Of a stretch of 64,000 bases of DNA, positions 22,541 through 32,791 are shown piece after piece. The notes beneath the pieces were generated by a model. The model did not search any database. It was not told where the DNA came from and was given only the letters and a program-made list of their open reading frames with translations. The DNA is from Bipolaris cookei. Its lineage: Eukaryota; Ascomycota; Dothideomycetes; Pleosporales; Pleosporaceae. The stretch is taken from contig NRSV01000094.1 in NCBI GenBank assembly GCA_002286855.1, positions 1 to 64,000 of the forward strand, in the 5' to 3' direction. Made by a program: the position numbers and the translations under genes. Each line of letters opens with the position of its first letter. The first letter of the stretch is position 1.

Positions 22541-22545
22541 AGATG

Positions 22546-24677
22546 TCAGTTTGCATTAAGTCTTCGTGTTGCTATTGCGAATCGTATCGTCGCTCGCACC
22601 GCATCCATGTCTGGCGCCCATTTCGCGTCATCTGTCGCTGCTTTGCCGCCTAGATAGAATGACATGTTTCCTCTGCTTATCTGCGTGCACTGCAGCATCT
22701 CTATTCGCTGTGTCGTCCACTTTCAGCAGCAGAACAGAAAATGCTCTACCGTCTCTGCTGCCTGGCCGCATTCGCATTGGTCTGTTGTTGATGCTTTGAT
22801 TCGGTATCGATACGTGTTCAGCTGTGCCATGCCTGTTCTAAGCTGGGCAAGCACGCTGCTCTCTTTCCGCGAAAGCCCGTCGTAGAGTTGTCGCGTGTGT
22901 TTTCCTGGCAGTGCCGTGTCGATTCGTTTGGAATATGCCCCCACGTCTGTTGGCACCTTCTTAGCTATGCCTTGCTTACGTGCTATGTTGTGCGTAGTTG
23001 ATCGCATTCTAGGGAGCTGTGTCTGTGGCTTAGTGTTTGGCCTAGTTGCTGTCTTCGCCTCTCGCTTAGCAAGGCTTGCGAGCTCATTCTCTTCGCTTGC
23101 AGGTAGCCATAGCACTGTTAGCCTGTTACCGTCTCTTCTTACTGTTTGTACGGTTTTGTAGAACCGGCTGATGTGGCCTTGCCCCGATTGCTGGCGAGGC
23201 GCTCTGAGTGTGAGCACAGCGGCTTTGTTCCTTGTTATTAGTGCAATATTGCGAAACCTTAGCTTTGGTAGCCTGCTTAACGCTTCAGCCATTGCTGCCA
23301 GCTCTGCCGAGTACGGGCTCTGTTCCTCTCTCTTGCCTAGTGTAACGGAGAAAGATTGTCTTTCGTTGCTTTGTATGCTGATCGCGCCTCCCATGCCGAC
23401 TACTCCGTTCCGCGCTGAGCTGCTTACGGCGATGCGTACCGCCCAGTTCGCCTCGAGGCTCTGTGCCGCGTTCTCCACTACGGTCTGCACTCTCTTCTCC
23501 CATGGTGCCAACACACATGGCCGGATCGTCTCCATCTGCTCCATCTCTATATCCTTCAGCGCTTCTGCCACCTGGAACAGCGGCGAGCGATACTGCCTTC
23601 TGAACTTTCGCATCCGCGATGTGTTTCTTCGCAGTGGGTTCGTCTCAGGCAGCGCGTGGATGTCGGTCCACAACTTGACTGCCCGCTTCCAGAACCGCTC
23701 TTGTGCACTTGGGATATGCGCCTCGGCTTCTGCTACCCATGTCGCTACCGTGCTGAACGTCCCTACGATCGCTCGTGCACCTATTCTTTGCACCCTGTTG
23801 ATAGGCCTCACTAGCTTGTCTTTGCAGGCATGCATCCATACGTTCGACGCGTAGTCTACTGTTGGTGCGACTGTTGCCGTGAACAGCTGTCGCGCTACTC
23901 TGGGTGAGAGTCCTCGCAGCCTCCTGAGTTCTAATGCTGCTTCCAGTCCCTTTGCGGCTGCTCTTGCAATGTGCTTGTGGTACTTGAGCCTGGCGTCCAT
24001 GAGCACGCCAAGTATCTTGACGTGGTCCTTGGGCGAGACGCTCTGCCCCTTGATAATGAAGGGCTCGGTGGCACTCTTGTACGCCTTGCGAGTAAAGTGG
24101 ATAACCGCCGTCTTTTCTGCTTCAAACGTCGCTCCGCTTCTCCGTTCCCAGTCTAGTGCGTCTTGGATAATGGCGTTGATGCCCTCCTTGTTGCTTTGCG
24201 CCGTCGGGCCGGTAACCCACGTAGTGAAGTCATCAACGAACGCGATCGCGCCTCCGTACGTGTCGATAGGTCGTTGCACTAGATCGGCGTTGAAGAAGAG
24301 AAACAAGATTGGTGATAACGGAGACCCTTGCGGCAGACCTGCTTGTGGCAGTTCTTGGACCTTAGAGGCCTGTCCGTTGACCTGGATTGACGCTGTGCGC
24401 TCTGAGCAGAATGCCTCTACCCACTTCAGCAGCTTCTGTGGTATGCCTCGTGCTTTCATCCTCTGCAGTAGTCTTTCCTTACACACCCCGTTATACACTC
24501 CTTTGACATCGAAGCTAATTAGACTAACAGTCCGCCGACCCCGCCACGCGGTATAAATCTGCTCTTGGAGCAACACTAATGCTTGCTCGGCTGATCGCTG
24601 CTTGCGCGCTCCAAAGTGGTTAGTAGGCAGAAGCCCGTGTGTCTCTACCATGTGCGAGATCTTCTCCGCCGTATAGG
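22546..24677 (-). pseudogene. Tad-like LINE ORF2 (reverse transcriptase and RNase H), 5' truncated
   Basis: Non-LTR reverse transcriptase: PQGSPLSPILFLFFNADL and the catalytic IAFVDDFTTWV (FVDD box) are intact, followed by thumb, an RNase H-like domain (GGAISIQ, SAELAAMAEAL) and a C-terminal CECG-x-H-x-C knuckle. The endonuclease and palm start are missing because the frame ends at a MITE terminus at 24680. A TGA at 22723-22725 (CGA to TGA) interrupts the last 60 codons, which end at 22546. The ORF that appears to start at 24714 borrows its first codons from the MITE. Confidence 0.88.
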
Positions 24678-24679
24678 TA

Positions 24680-24760
24680 CAGTTACTAGCGATTGCGGCT
24701 TCACTCTTACACACAGATGCGCAACGATTTCGAGCAGTCCCACCTTAACGTCATTACCTA
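24680..24760. mobile_element. MITE fragment (copy C) at LINE 5' breakpoint
   Basis: CAGTTACTAGCGATTGCGGC matches the terminal repeat of the MITE at 11961, preceded by TA at 24678-24679. About 80 bp aligns with the reverse complement of the right half of copy A. The other half is absent. Confidence 0.7.
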
Positions 24761-24991
24761 CTAGCACTACTGTGCCACAAGAAGTGGGGTCGTCTATTCT
24801 TGGCTAGGCGCCAGTATGACTGTCACATGATATGCTGAAGTTGTGCGGGGAAAAGAGGGGTATGCCCTTATCCCTGCTCGCATCTGGTCAATGCGCCTCG
24901 ACTCGAAGTCCTAGATGAACGAACTGAAGCCCGTAGAAAAAAAGCTGATTTTAATTCTTTGTAAACACCATAACCTCAAAGACGGAGGATA

Positions 24992-26518
24992 ATGGAGCCT
25001 AATACGATTGGGGTTGGAGAGCCGTCGTCCCGAGTCTGTTTAGACATCGCGATCGATCACAGAATTCTTGCAACATTGAAGCCACTACATGCACCAAGAG
25101 AACGTTCAAATAGCAGACATTTACGAATGGTACAAGAGTTGGGTTATAGCTTACGAAGTGGCGGACAGACTGTTCTTGATAATGAGATAGCCACAGCAGC
25201 GTACTTGGCGGGAACTAACACGAAAGGCGGTATCTGCTTCATCCTTCAACAGCCAGCGGACCACCATCCGTACCACCTAGGTGCAGACTCAGTTATAGAG
25301 TCATCACCTACACTTCGAGCCCTTCTCATGGATATCTGGCCAGTGGTCTCTTGCAGCGCACCCAGACCTACTGTTTTGGATAGATTACCGTTTGTCAGGT
25401 CTTACGAAAAGCCTAATCTTGATGTCAAGCATTACATCCAAGAGCGAACCTTTGCGATGATTAAGGCAAAATTTCCGGATGTTGTTGTATGCATGTGGCG
25501 CTACAAGCGGAGAAATAGTATAGCGCAAGAGGACAGAACGGGGAATATAGCTGCTGTAGAAGGTCTTAGGGTCGGTCAAGTGTTTAGACGCCCCACTCAT
25601 GTAATGGCATCAGGCCATAGAATCGTGCGCGTTAACGCCTTCCATCCAAGTTTCGCTATGAACTATAACCCCGATCTAAGCTGCCTAAGGCAGTTACTTA
25701 TCCTAGAAGTAGCGCAAGCGTGCGGTCTATACCGTGGAGACTGGCTGAATAAGAGGTGGATGGACGAGTTGCGAGAGCGTTGCAAAAGCATCGCCCGAGA
25801 AAGATTAAGGGCTCAAGAGATGTAAGCATATTACTACTATATATTGTGCGTTACTAAGATACCGCTTAGTGACTTGCCTGAGCTCGCTACGGAGTACAAA
25901 CGAAGTTTGGAGTCGATCGCAGCTTTCATTGAATTAGAGATCAAAACCTCACATAGCTATGACTCTACAAATCGATATCGACACCTTGTTGAGAAGAACG
26001 TTATAGAATCAATCAACGACGCAAGTCTCTGCATAAGGGCCATATATTGTATGTAGGGAAGTATTGATCCTGATGACATGGACAAGACTAGTTCGGAAGC
26101 CATCAAAGATTCAAGTAGATACACTATAGGCTTCGTTCATTGGCTGGTTAAGGTTCTCCTAAATGGTTCAGAACCGGATCGAAACACCAGTATAGGTTAT
26201 ATCGGTCTGTATGGTGAATCCGTTATCGATGCTCGCTTTAGAGCGACACAACAAAACTACAGCGTTATAGCCGCGGAAGTATACGGGATTTTAGGGAAGA
26301 TATATTGGGGAATGAACTCCTCTTTTACTGTACTGCAAGTATACCCTACACGAATTTTTCGTTTTACATTATATGAATGGAGCAAGATTTTGCTTTCGAT
26401 AGCTCTCGATTTCGAAAAACTATTAAGCGACCTTGCGCCTCTTTCCGAGAATGAATTTCAAAGCGATATGGATGGGATTGTAAACTTTCTTGATATATTG
26501 TGTCTAGATATAATATAG
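24992..26518 (+). CDS. Unknown 475-aa protein, intact
   Basis: I do not recognise the family. Exons 24992-25821, 25870-26048 and 26100-26518 (introns 48 and 51 nt with GTAAGC and GTATGT donors) sum to exactly 476 codons; the two introns remove the apparent stops at 25823 and 26054. The first 275 residues are globular, with a conserved-looking VNAFHPSFAMNYNPDLSCLR segment, a Trp/Arg-rich CMWRYKRR and a basic helix at the exon end. The C-terminal 200 residues are predicted helical (WLVKVLLNG, EWSKILLSIALDFEKLL). The HPS motif recalls uracil-DNA-glycosylase-like folds, but that is weak. It is surrounded by transposon remains, yet undamaged. Confidence 0.75.
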
Positions 26519-26783
26519 CTAGCTAGTTTTCTAGTCTATTTGGATGTATAGCCTATATATAGTGTATGACAGAGCAAGGGTCGATCTTGAATTTTGTTTT
26601 GCAATTGATTGTGATTTATGAAATAGAGTTCTAGAATGCGTTCTGATTTTATGCGCCACAACGGTTGAATCGTCATGATGGCCAATTGGTTCGATGCAGC
26701 TGTACCTACCAAAACACTGGCAGTGCTGACGCTAGGCCTTGTTCGTTGCTCAGACAGGAAGCTCATCTGTATTTATTCGACTA

Positions 26784-26910
26784 TGTAAGCCCGGAAGTAC
26801 CATGTATAGTCAGGTGGTTACTCACTGACTAATAACACTGTATTTAAACTTGCTCCTATCATGATACAAATCAGAATACACAATACTTCCTACACTCTCA
26901 ACTGCTTACA
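26784..26910. mobile_element. 127-bp solo LTR (copy 2)
   Basis: Same length and sequence family as 19432-19558, with perfect TGTAAGC...GCTTACA ends. A clear 5-bp target duplication is not seen (GACTA left, CTAGT right). It lies just upstream of the truncated chromodomain gene copy. Confidence 0.8.
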
Positions 26911-26953
26911 CTAGTTATTCAACTTGCACGACTACCTAGTGTCGTATTGCGAA

Positions 26954-27812
26954 ATGGTTTCGAAGCAAACGGCGAACGAGCGAAAACGGACCTCGAACAC
27001 TCTCGCCCGAAACAAGCGACGTCGAACAACACGGCTCGCCTATATCAACGCATCTGAAACCTATCGAGAAAATGGGCCTGCTAGCGAGAAGCTCTGGGCG
27101 GCGGGAAGGATCCTGAAAGACAATGGATCGCGTTATCTTGTCGAATGGGAGGGTATTGACCCAGCGACGGGACGTCGGTACGAGCCGACATGGGAACCGC
27201 ACGACTTCGTTACTCCAGCCCTAGAAGCAGAATAGAAGGAGACCATTGCCACTCGAAGCACCGGTACCGAACATACCCACAGTCAAGCTCAATCGTTTGG
27301 AGAAGCCGATAATCGAACACAGTCCTTAGGCGGATCGCCGGGACTGGTGACGGCTGGGCAACCTCCAACGGAGAGGTTACCTCAATGTCAAAGCGACTCG
27401 ACAGCTTTTCCGCATCAAATACATCAGTCACAGCGCAGTTCCAGTTCGCTCTTCCTAGCGTCACAGCAAATCGTGTGTTTGTTAGAGGATACAAACCCAT
27501 ATACCTGCAGTATCATACTTGCTAGGCAGAACAAGGTCAGTTTGACAGTCAACAATACAACCACACTGAAAGAAACATCAGGCTCGAACCAGCGGAGCCC
27601 AGCAACCGTGAAAGGTGCTGGCGATACGGATGAAGTGATTTGATCTTTGCTCAACAATGCTAGCATAGCTTACTGACTACGTATCTACAGAATTCGAGCA
27701 CTACAGATCCAGCCGCGCTGGATTTACGACACAGTCTGCATGCTCAATCTCCTGCTTGCATCGAGAAGGTCGACAGTGTTGGCTTTATGCAACGGTCGTC
27801 GCACCCTGTCTC
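26954..27812 (+). pseudogene. Truncated copy of the chromodomain-acetyltransferase gene
   Basis: Closely related to 52297-53150. It encodes the basic N-terminus (NTLARNKRRRTTRLA) and the chromodomain (SRYLVEWEGIDP, TWEPHDF), then an in-frame TAG at 27233-27235 at the same codon as in the long copy. The same 56-nt intron (27635-27690, TACTGAC branch) is conserved. Similarity stops after GFMQ near 27812, so the hexapeptide domain is absent. It is either a partial segmental duplicate or the remnant of a second gene. Confidence 0.8.
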
Positions 27813-28323
27813 TTAGGAAAGCCCCAAGACGAAGGATAAATATTCCTCGAAGAACTTCCTCTTACAGCTGGAAATCCATCCAAAATTGTATTTCGGGAAG
27901 TTTGCTATAAGAATTGATCGCTTCACTAGTAATCCAGTTTCGATGGACTTTCTCTGGCTTGTTTGCCCATTTCGGTTGTCGTTGATTTGATTGAACTAAA
28001 TGGATTAGAGATAGTAGCGACAGACAATGAGTTACTATTCCAAAGAGAAATCCTCTCACCCGGAGTGACCAGATTTGAGTATCTGCGACATTTGAAACTC
28101 AAGAGAATGGAGGGTATATCGATTCATCTAAATTGAGCGAAACAGTGGTGCGCTACTTGCAGGGCAAGCTGAATCTCTATTTCTGTAGTTTCTTGTTCGA
28201 TAGACCAAATCTGACACAATTCTTTTACCCTCTTAGCTCACGTCTTGCGACCTTCTGCATTTTCAAATTCTGGATACAGTTGAAAAAGCCCAGCTTGGAT
28301 CAACCGCTCTAGAGACTTCAATG
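27813..28323. other. Intergenic, no gene recognised
   Basis: Beyond the breakpoint of the truncated chromodomain copy. A 65-codon minus-strand ORF (28059-27862) has a hydrophobic start but no supporting features. Confidence 0.35.
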
Positions 28324-28583
28324 CTACTTTCCACTGGTTCCCGTCTGGTTCGCGTTCTTGTCACCAGCGCTTTGAGCACGCGCTGCGAAACTACCGGAAG
28401 ACACGTCCTTTCCACCGAGAGCCTTGATTTCCAGTCAGCATCTAGCTCTGATTAGTCGAGCATTCCAGTTCCGAGACTGACCTGGGAGGATTGAATTCTG
28501 GAGGCATCAGATTTAGTCATAGGGGTGAACTTGGCTCCGCTGTTGTTGGAAGCGCCGCCGCTCTTGGAGTTTGAGGAAGGCAT
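28324..28583 (-). CDS. Small SMP-like stress protein, two exons
   Basis: Exons 28583-28482 and 28422-28324 (59-nt intron, GTCAGT donor) encode 66 aa. The protein is polar and disordered: Ser/Gly/Asn-rich start, then TKSDASRIQSSQ, then GSFAARAQSAGDKN. The pair of motifs matches the seed-maturation-protein (SMP)-like domain found in small fungal proteins, where the Gln-Ser-x-Gln and Ala-Arg-Ala-Gln-Ser blocks are conserved. Such proteins are associated with desiccation and stress, but function is mostly inferred. Too short and split to appear as a single open frame. The intron sits exactly between the two motifs. Confidence 0.65.
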
Positions 28584-29371
28584 TTTGGACTAGAGGTTTA
28601 CCTTAAGTTGCACAAGTCTTTGGAGATTTGCTGTGGACTATTTTTTATTGATGTCTTTGTGGTTCTTATATATTCTTGTTCAGTAATAGAGAGGATTGTG
28701 ATTGGATATTATGCTCCTAGTGCGAACCCTCTAAAATGAACGTTGTGACGCTGATTTTTCGTCCCCGCAGTCGATCCTTTGCACCTAGTAGCAAGGGATG
28801 TAGCCCCAAATTTTCAATTTCACGTAATGCGCTTGGAGTTTGTTTGGTTGGTCCTTTCTAATTGGGGAAGGGAACGTATAGCCTAGTATGGTCGTTGGCG
28901 GATACGCTTTCACCCTTGCAGGCAGCAACATCAGTTGAGCGTGATCCACTAGCAGGGCTCCAGCTTATTGTTTGTTGACGACCGACCAGTTGTATAGCTG
29001 GTTCGTCCTTGACAGTGAGCGCTTAATGGCATACGGAAGATAGGGGGTGAAAACAATGTTGTTTGTATCCGTGTACAAGGGTGAAGCCGTAGTCACAACG
29101 GATTGTAATCTGTCATGTCTCATCCTTTCCATACATATCGAAATCTACAATTCGCAGCTATGTACGAAGTATAAAACGACGTCTGGCGACCTGCAAACGG
29201 ACATGTGCTAAACCTTGACATCATGTACCTAAATGTTGAAAAATGATCGGCAAAGCTAAGCGTGAACGAGTCAGCAAACAGCTTACCAGTAGCGTAACTG
29301 GCTGAAGGTTGTGGTACAAACATCCTTTCTGTTTCATTGGCTACTGATGACGCTTAGTCGCTCACGGCCTG
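28584..29371. other. Promoter flank and diverged MITE
   Basis: 28584-28880 is the upstream flank of the SMP-like gene. 28893-29105 carries degenerate inverted ends (GCTTTCACCCTTGCAGG left; TACAAGGGTGAAGCCGTAG right) similar to the 194-bp MITE family. The 5' exon or exons of the CYTH gene probably lie in 29110-29371 but could not be fixed. Confidence 0.45.
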
Positions 29372-30013
29372 ATGCGCCTGTCAACCGCGTTACATATCAT
29401 AGATATGCAGAATTTTGTGACGATCATATTGGTGCGTAGCCAAGAGCAGACGACCCCGCTTCTTGTGGTATGTACAATGATGCTGATAGGCAATAACATC
29501 AACATGTCATACTGTACTACCTATCCCTACGCACACAGCCCCTGTACGGCAGCAGGTGTCTGGGTCAAGCTACGCAACGGGCAATGGGAGGCCAAAGTGA
29601 GAAAGGGTGGCAGCTTCCAAGACTCGAGGTTCGAGGAGCTGTCTGACCCTCGCGAAATTAGGGTGCAAGTACACACCATCACGGGAAAGGTATGCAGCGA
29701 GCGTGAGTCTTTTGGCCTCGAACGTACTGCAACCATGTGCACGACAAGAAGAATGTGGCTGACGGACGAGAGGTTCACGGTCGTACTAGACGTGATGGAC
29801 TTTGGGCACGAGGTCGGCGAGGTCGAGCTGCAGTCCGAAGTGCATCTCGCCCATACCGGCCAAGAGCTGGAGGACTACAAGCAGAGGGTAATGCAGCGGA
29901 TGGACGAAAAGATTGTCGCTTTCATGGAACGTTATCGGTGGGCGTTTGTTGCTGGTGTGCCAATAGGAAAGCTGACAGCATACTTTGAGCGTAAGCCCGC
30001 AGGCAGGCTGTAG
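29372..30013 (+). CDS. CYTH-domain protein, thiamine-triphosphatase-like (5' end uncertain)
   Basis: The C-terminal two thirds of a CYTH/thiamine-triphosphatase fold are clear: GVWVKLRNGQWEAKVRKGG (triphosphate-binding strand), FEELSDP, then RFTVVLDVMDFGHEVGEVELQ and a final RWAFVAGVPIGKLTAYFERK. The family hydrolyses inorganic or thiamine triphosphate with metal. The N-terminal ExExK metal-binding motif is not visible, and residues before about 57 look non-coding: an intron with a GTGCGT or GTATGT donor ending CACACAG before 29542 is likely, with 5' exons upstream. Whether the N-terminus is intact or lost is open. Confidence 0.7.
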   Translation: MRLSTALHIIDMQNFVTIILVRSQEQTTPLLVVCTMMLIGNNINMSYCTTYPYAHSPCTAAGVWVKLRNGQWEAKVRKGGSFQDSRFEELSDPREIRVQVHTITGKVCSERESFGLERTATMCTTRRMWLTDERFTVVLDVMDFGHEVGEVELQSEVHLAHTGQELEDYKQRVMQRMDEKIVAFMERYRWAFVAGVPIGKLTAYFERKPAGRL

Positions 30014-30815
30014 ATATGAAAAGCGGTGCATATCAAGTTATTGTTGTGGCGCTAATCAATGTTCAGTTATTTGCGAACATGACATGTCGCAATACAGGAA
30101 TTAGCGATTGCAGCTTCACCCCTGCAGGCAGCATTATAACAGTTTCGTCATCGTGAGACTGAAGATTGACCAATCATGCTCAGCTGATTGCTAGCGCTAA
30201 GCTATGTACGGAAGGTGGGCTGCTCAAGTATGCTGCGTAGCTGCACGTAAGGGTGAAGCTGCAATCGCTAAGTAGCAACTCTATCCAGGATGATAACAGC
30301 GGGATATTCAATTGCATGCAGGAGGAAAACTCGTAGGTTTCCCGATCATTGAAAACGCTTACACTGAAGATGCTTACATCTACAGGCCAGTAAGCAGTCT
30401 GGAAAATTCGGCTGAAGACGCTGCACAGCAATCCTTCTAACTAAGGCAAAGTCACTTCGTTTTATCAGTTATCAGTGTATTGGTGCTATGTACTTAGAAA
30501 CTGAGCAGGCTGAGATGGTAAACGGTCATTCAGAAGTTGCAGGTAGCATACCCACAATTATGCACGTCAACTACCGCGACCAAACAGGCTGTTCGAAGTG
30601 AGCCACAAAAAGCATGTTGGGAATACCTCATTATATGTAAGGCTGAATCGCTTTTTTCATTTTACCTGGACACACGGTACCTCAAAATGAGTATTCCGAA
30701 GATGTCTTCCAACCGCAATGTATTCCATACGGACTTGCTAATCTATAATGACGCTCTTGTCGACACGAAAATGCCGAAGTATAACGGTAGTCTCGCGTCC
30801 TTCTCAACTGAAGAA
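30014..30815. other. Intergenic with MITE copy B
   Basis: Apart from the MITE at 30095-30274, no gene is seen. The frame upstream of the P450 start is open from 30537 with a Met at 30687, which could extend that protein by 43 residues. Confidence 0.4.
30095..30274. mobile_element. MITE copy B
   Basis: Preceded by TA (30093-30094). Starts CAGGAATTAGCGATTGCAGC and ends GGTGAAGCTGCAATCGCTA. The interior shares GACCAATCAT and GCTAAGCTATGTACGGAAGG with copy A at 11961. Right end slightly decayed. Confidence 0.8.
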
Positions 30816-32590
30816 ATGAGAATCAGTAGCCAATTGGCTTGCGTTCTTGCCTTCTTTTGGGTTGCCCACATTGGTATGCGCTGCGTATACAATTTGTTTT
30901 TTCATCCTCTTCGCAAAATTCCCGGCCCATGGATGGCTGCTATGACGCCTCTCCCTGATTTTTGGCATGATGCTATAAGGAGAGGAAATTACATTTGGGA
31001 GATTCAAAAAATGCATAGGAAATACGGTACTTGGATATACATCTCGACGGCTTTTTATGAAACTATCAATACTGACGGACTTGGCCAGGCCCTATCGTAC
31101 GCATCAACCCGAATGAAGTCCACATCGATGACCCTTCATATTATCATAACATCTATGTTGGAGGAAGTCACAAAATTGAAAAAGATCCCTCCACCGTTGC
31201 AGGATTTGGTGTCCCCGCTTCTGTAGCCGCAACTATACCCCATTCATTGCATCGCTCCCGACGCAGCTACATGAATCCGTACTTCTCGAAAAGGTCTATC
31301 ACAGCTATGGAGCCTCTTCTCCACGAGCGAATTTCTGCTCTCCTAGGTCGGCTTGATAGCGCTCTTCGCGAGGAAAAGAGAATCTCTCTTGACAAAGCTT
31401 TTTCCGCCATGACAGCCGACATCATCACACAGCGCTTTTTCGGCTACCATAACGACTACCTCAGTATACCCGACCTGGTATTCCCCATCAGAGAAGCTTT
31501 ACGGGGCGCATCAGAGATCTTTCATTGGACTCGCTTCGTACCATGGGCCACCAGATACTTAAAGATGTTGCCTCTTTCTGTCATCCGTTTCATCTTTCCA
31601 CCCGTTGCTACTTTGCTGGAATTGCAAAAAGAAATTGAGAAGAAGATCATCGAGACGTGTGAAACCAAGGATGAGGGGAAGCAGAAATCTGTCATCATGC
31701 AAGCATTAAGTGATGAGTCGATTCCGAAGTCTGAGCGTACGATGCAACGCCTATTAGACGAAGGTCAGGTGATCATCTTCGCCGGAACTGAAACCTCATC
31801 GCGCGCCCTCTCTGTCGGCATGTTCTATCTCCTTTCTGATAAGCGGATGGTTAGAAAATTACGCGCTGAACTGTCACAAGTCGCTCATATTCCTGAGATG
31901 GAGTTGGCGGCTGCGAACCTTGAGCCTTTGCCTTATCTCGTCAGTATTCCTTCTTCTAGGCTTCTCCGAAATTCAATGGACCCACTGACATTTGATTTAG
32001 ACGGGTGTGGTGAAAGAGTCAATCCGACTTTCATACGGCCCACTCGCCCGCCTCCCCGTGTTTTCGTCGACGAAACACTGCAGTACAACAAGCACTCAAT
32101 CCCTCCAGGTGTAAGTCAAGTTCCCAAGGTCCCGTTCAGCACGTACATACTGATATATTCAAGACGCCTGTGAGCCAGTCCACATACTTCATGCACAATA
32201 ACCCAGAGATATTCCCAAACCCCCTCAAATTTGCGCCAGAGCGCTGGGTTGAAGCCGCAGAACAGGGAATCCTTCTCAACAAATGGTTAACCAGTTTCAC
32301 TAAAGGCTCGCGTCAGTGCCTGGGCATTGGGTATGTTACGCTGTGCTAATACTAGCCTCCTTGTGCTTAATGTAGACGGCTGATGTATCTTGTGTAGATT
32401 GGCACATGCGGAGTTGTACCTCACGTTCGCTCGTGTGATTCGCAACTTTGACATGGATCTTAGAAACACGACTGCGGACGACGTTTCGATCGGCAGTGTG
32501 TTCATTATGGGACAGCCTAAAACGAATAAGAATAGAGGCCCGGGTCAGGGTGAGGTTGAAGTCATAATCACTCGAAAGCTCGAGGGTTGA
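30816..32590 (+). pseudogene. Cytochrome P450 with a single-base deletion
   Basis: Trichodiene-oxygenase-like (CYP58-type) P450. Exons 30816-31026, 31089-31939, 32001-32110, 32164-32330 and 32398-32590 restore all motifs: N-terminal anchor and KIPGPW, PIVRINPNEVH, I-helix AGTETSSRAL, K-helix KESIR, APERW, and haem loop FTKGSRQCLG. The spliced length is 1532 nt, one short of a multiple of three. The frame breaks in a C run at about 32054-32057 between GPLARLP and VFVDETLQYN. This is either a very recent pseudogene or a sequencing indel. If corrected it would be about 510 aa. It may belong with the metabolic genes at 2-19 kb. Confidence 0.85.
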
Positions 32591-32791
32591 TGTTAGAAGA
32601 ATGTGGGGTCTTGCACTACATGAAACGATATGGGAGGCTGTAAAATATGTAACTACGTCGTTCTACACTACAAATTCCAAAAACGAGACAATTCAATTTA
32701 TGTTTCCCCGAATAGTGTCGCTACATGTTTATATATACCGCCCCTAGCAACTAACCTATGAAGAAATTGCCCAGCTACCCTTGATCCTATC

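Noticed and set aside
22895..24556. Long forward-strand ORFs (88, 227 and 225 codons)
   Set aside because: Shadows of the reverse-strand LINE ORF2, which carries the reverse transcriptase and RNase H motifs.
24714..24714. Start codon of the 663-codon LINE frame
   Set aside because: The first codons are MITE sequence; real LINE homology begins at 24677.
24992..25825. Uracil-DNA glycosylase assignment for the unknown gene
   Set aside because: Only a short HPS-containing segment is suggestive; the other catalytic motifs of the superfamily are not evident.
26054..26056. Premature stop in the 475-aa gene
   Set aside because: It lies inside a 51-nt intron (26049-26099, GTATGT donor) whose removal keeps the frame.
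29120..29323. Reverse ORF upstream of the CYTH gene
   Set aside because: No domain; the interval more likely contains 5' exons or decayed 5' sequence of the CYTH gene.
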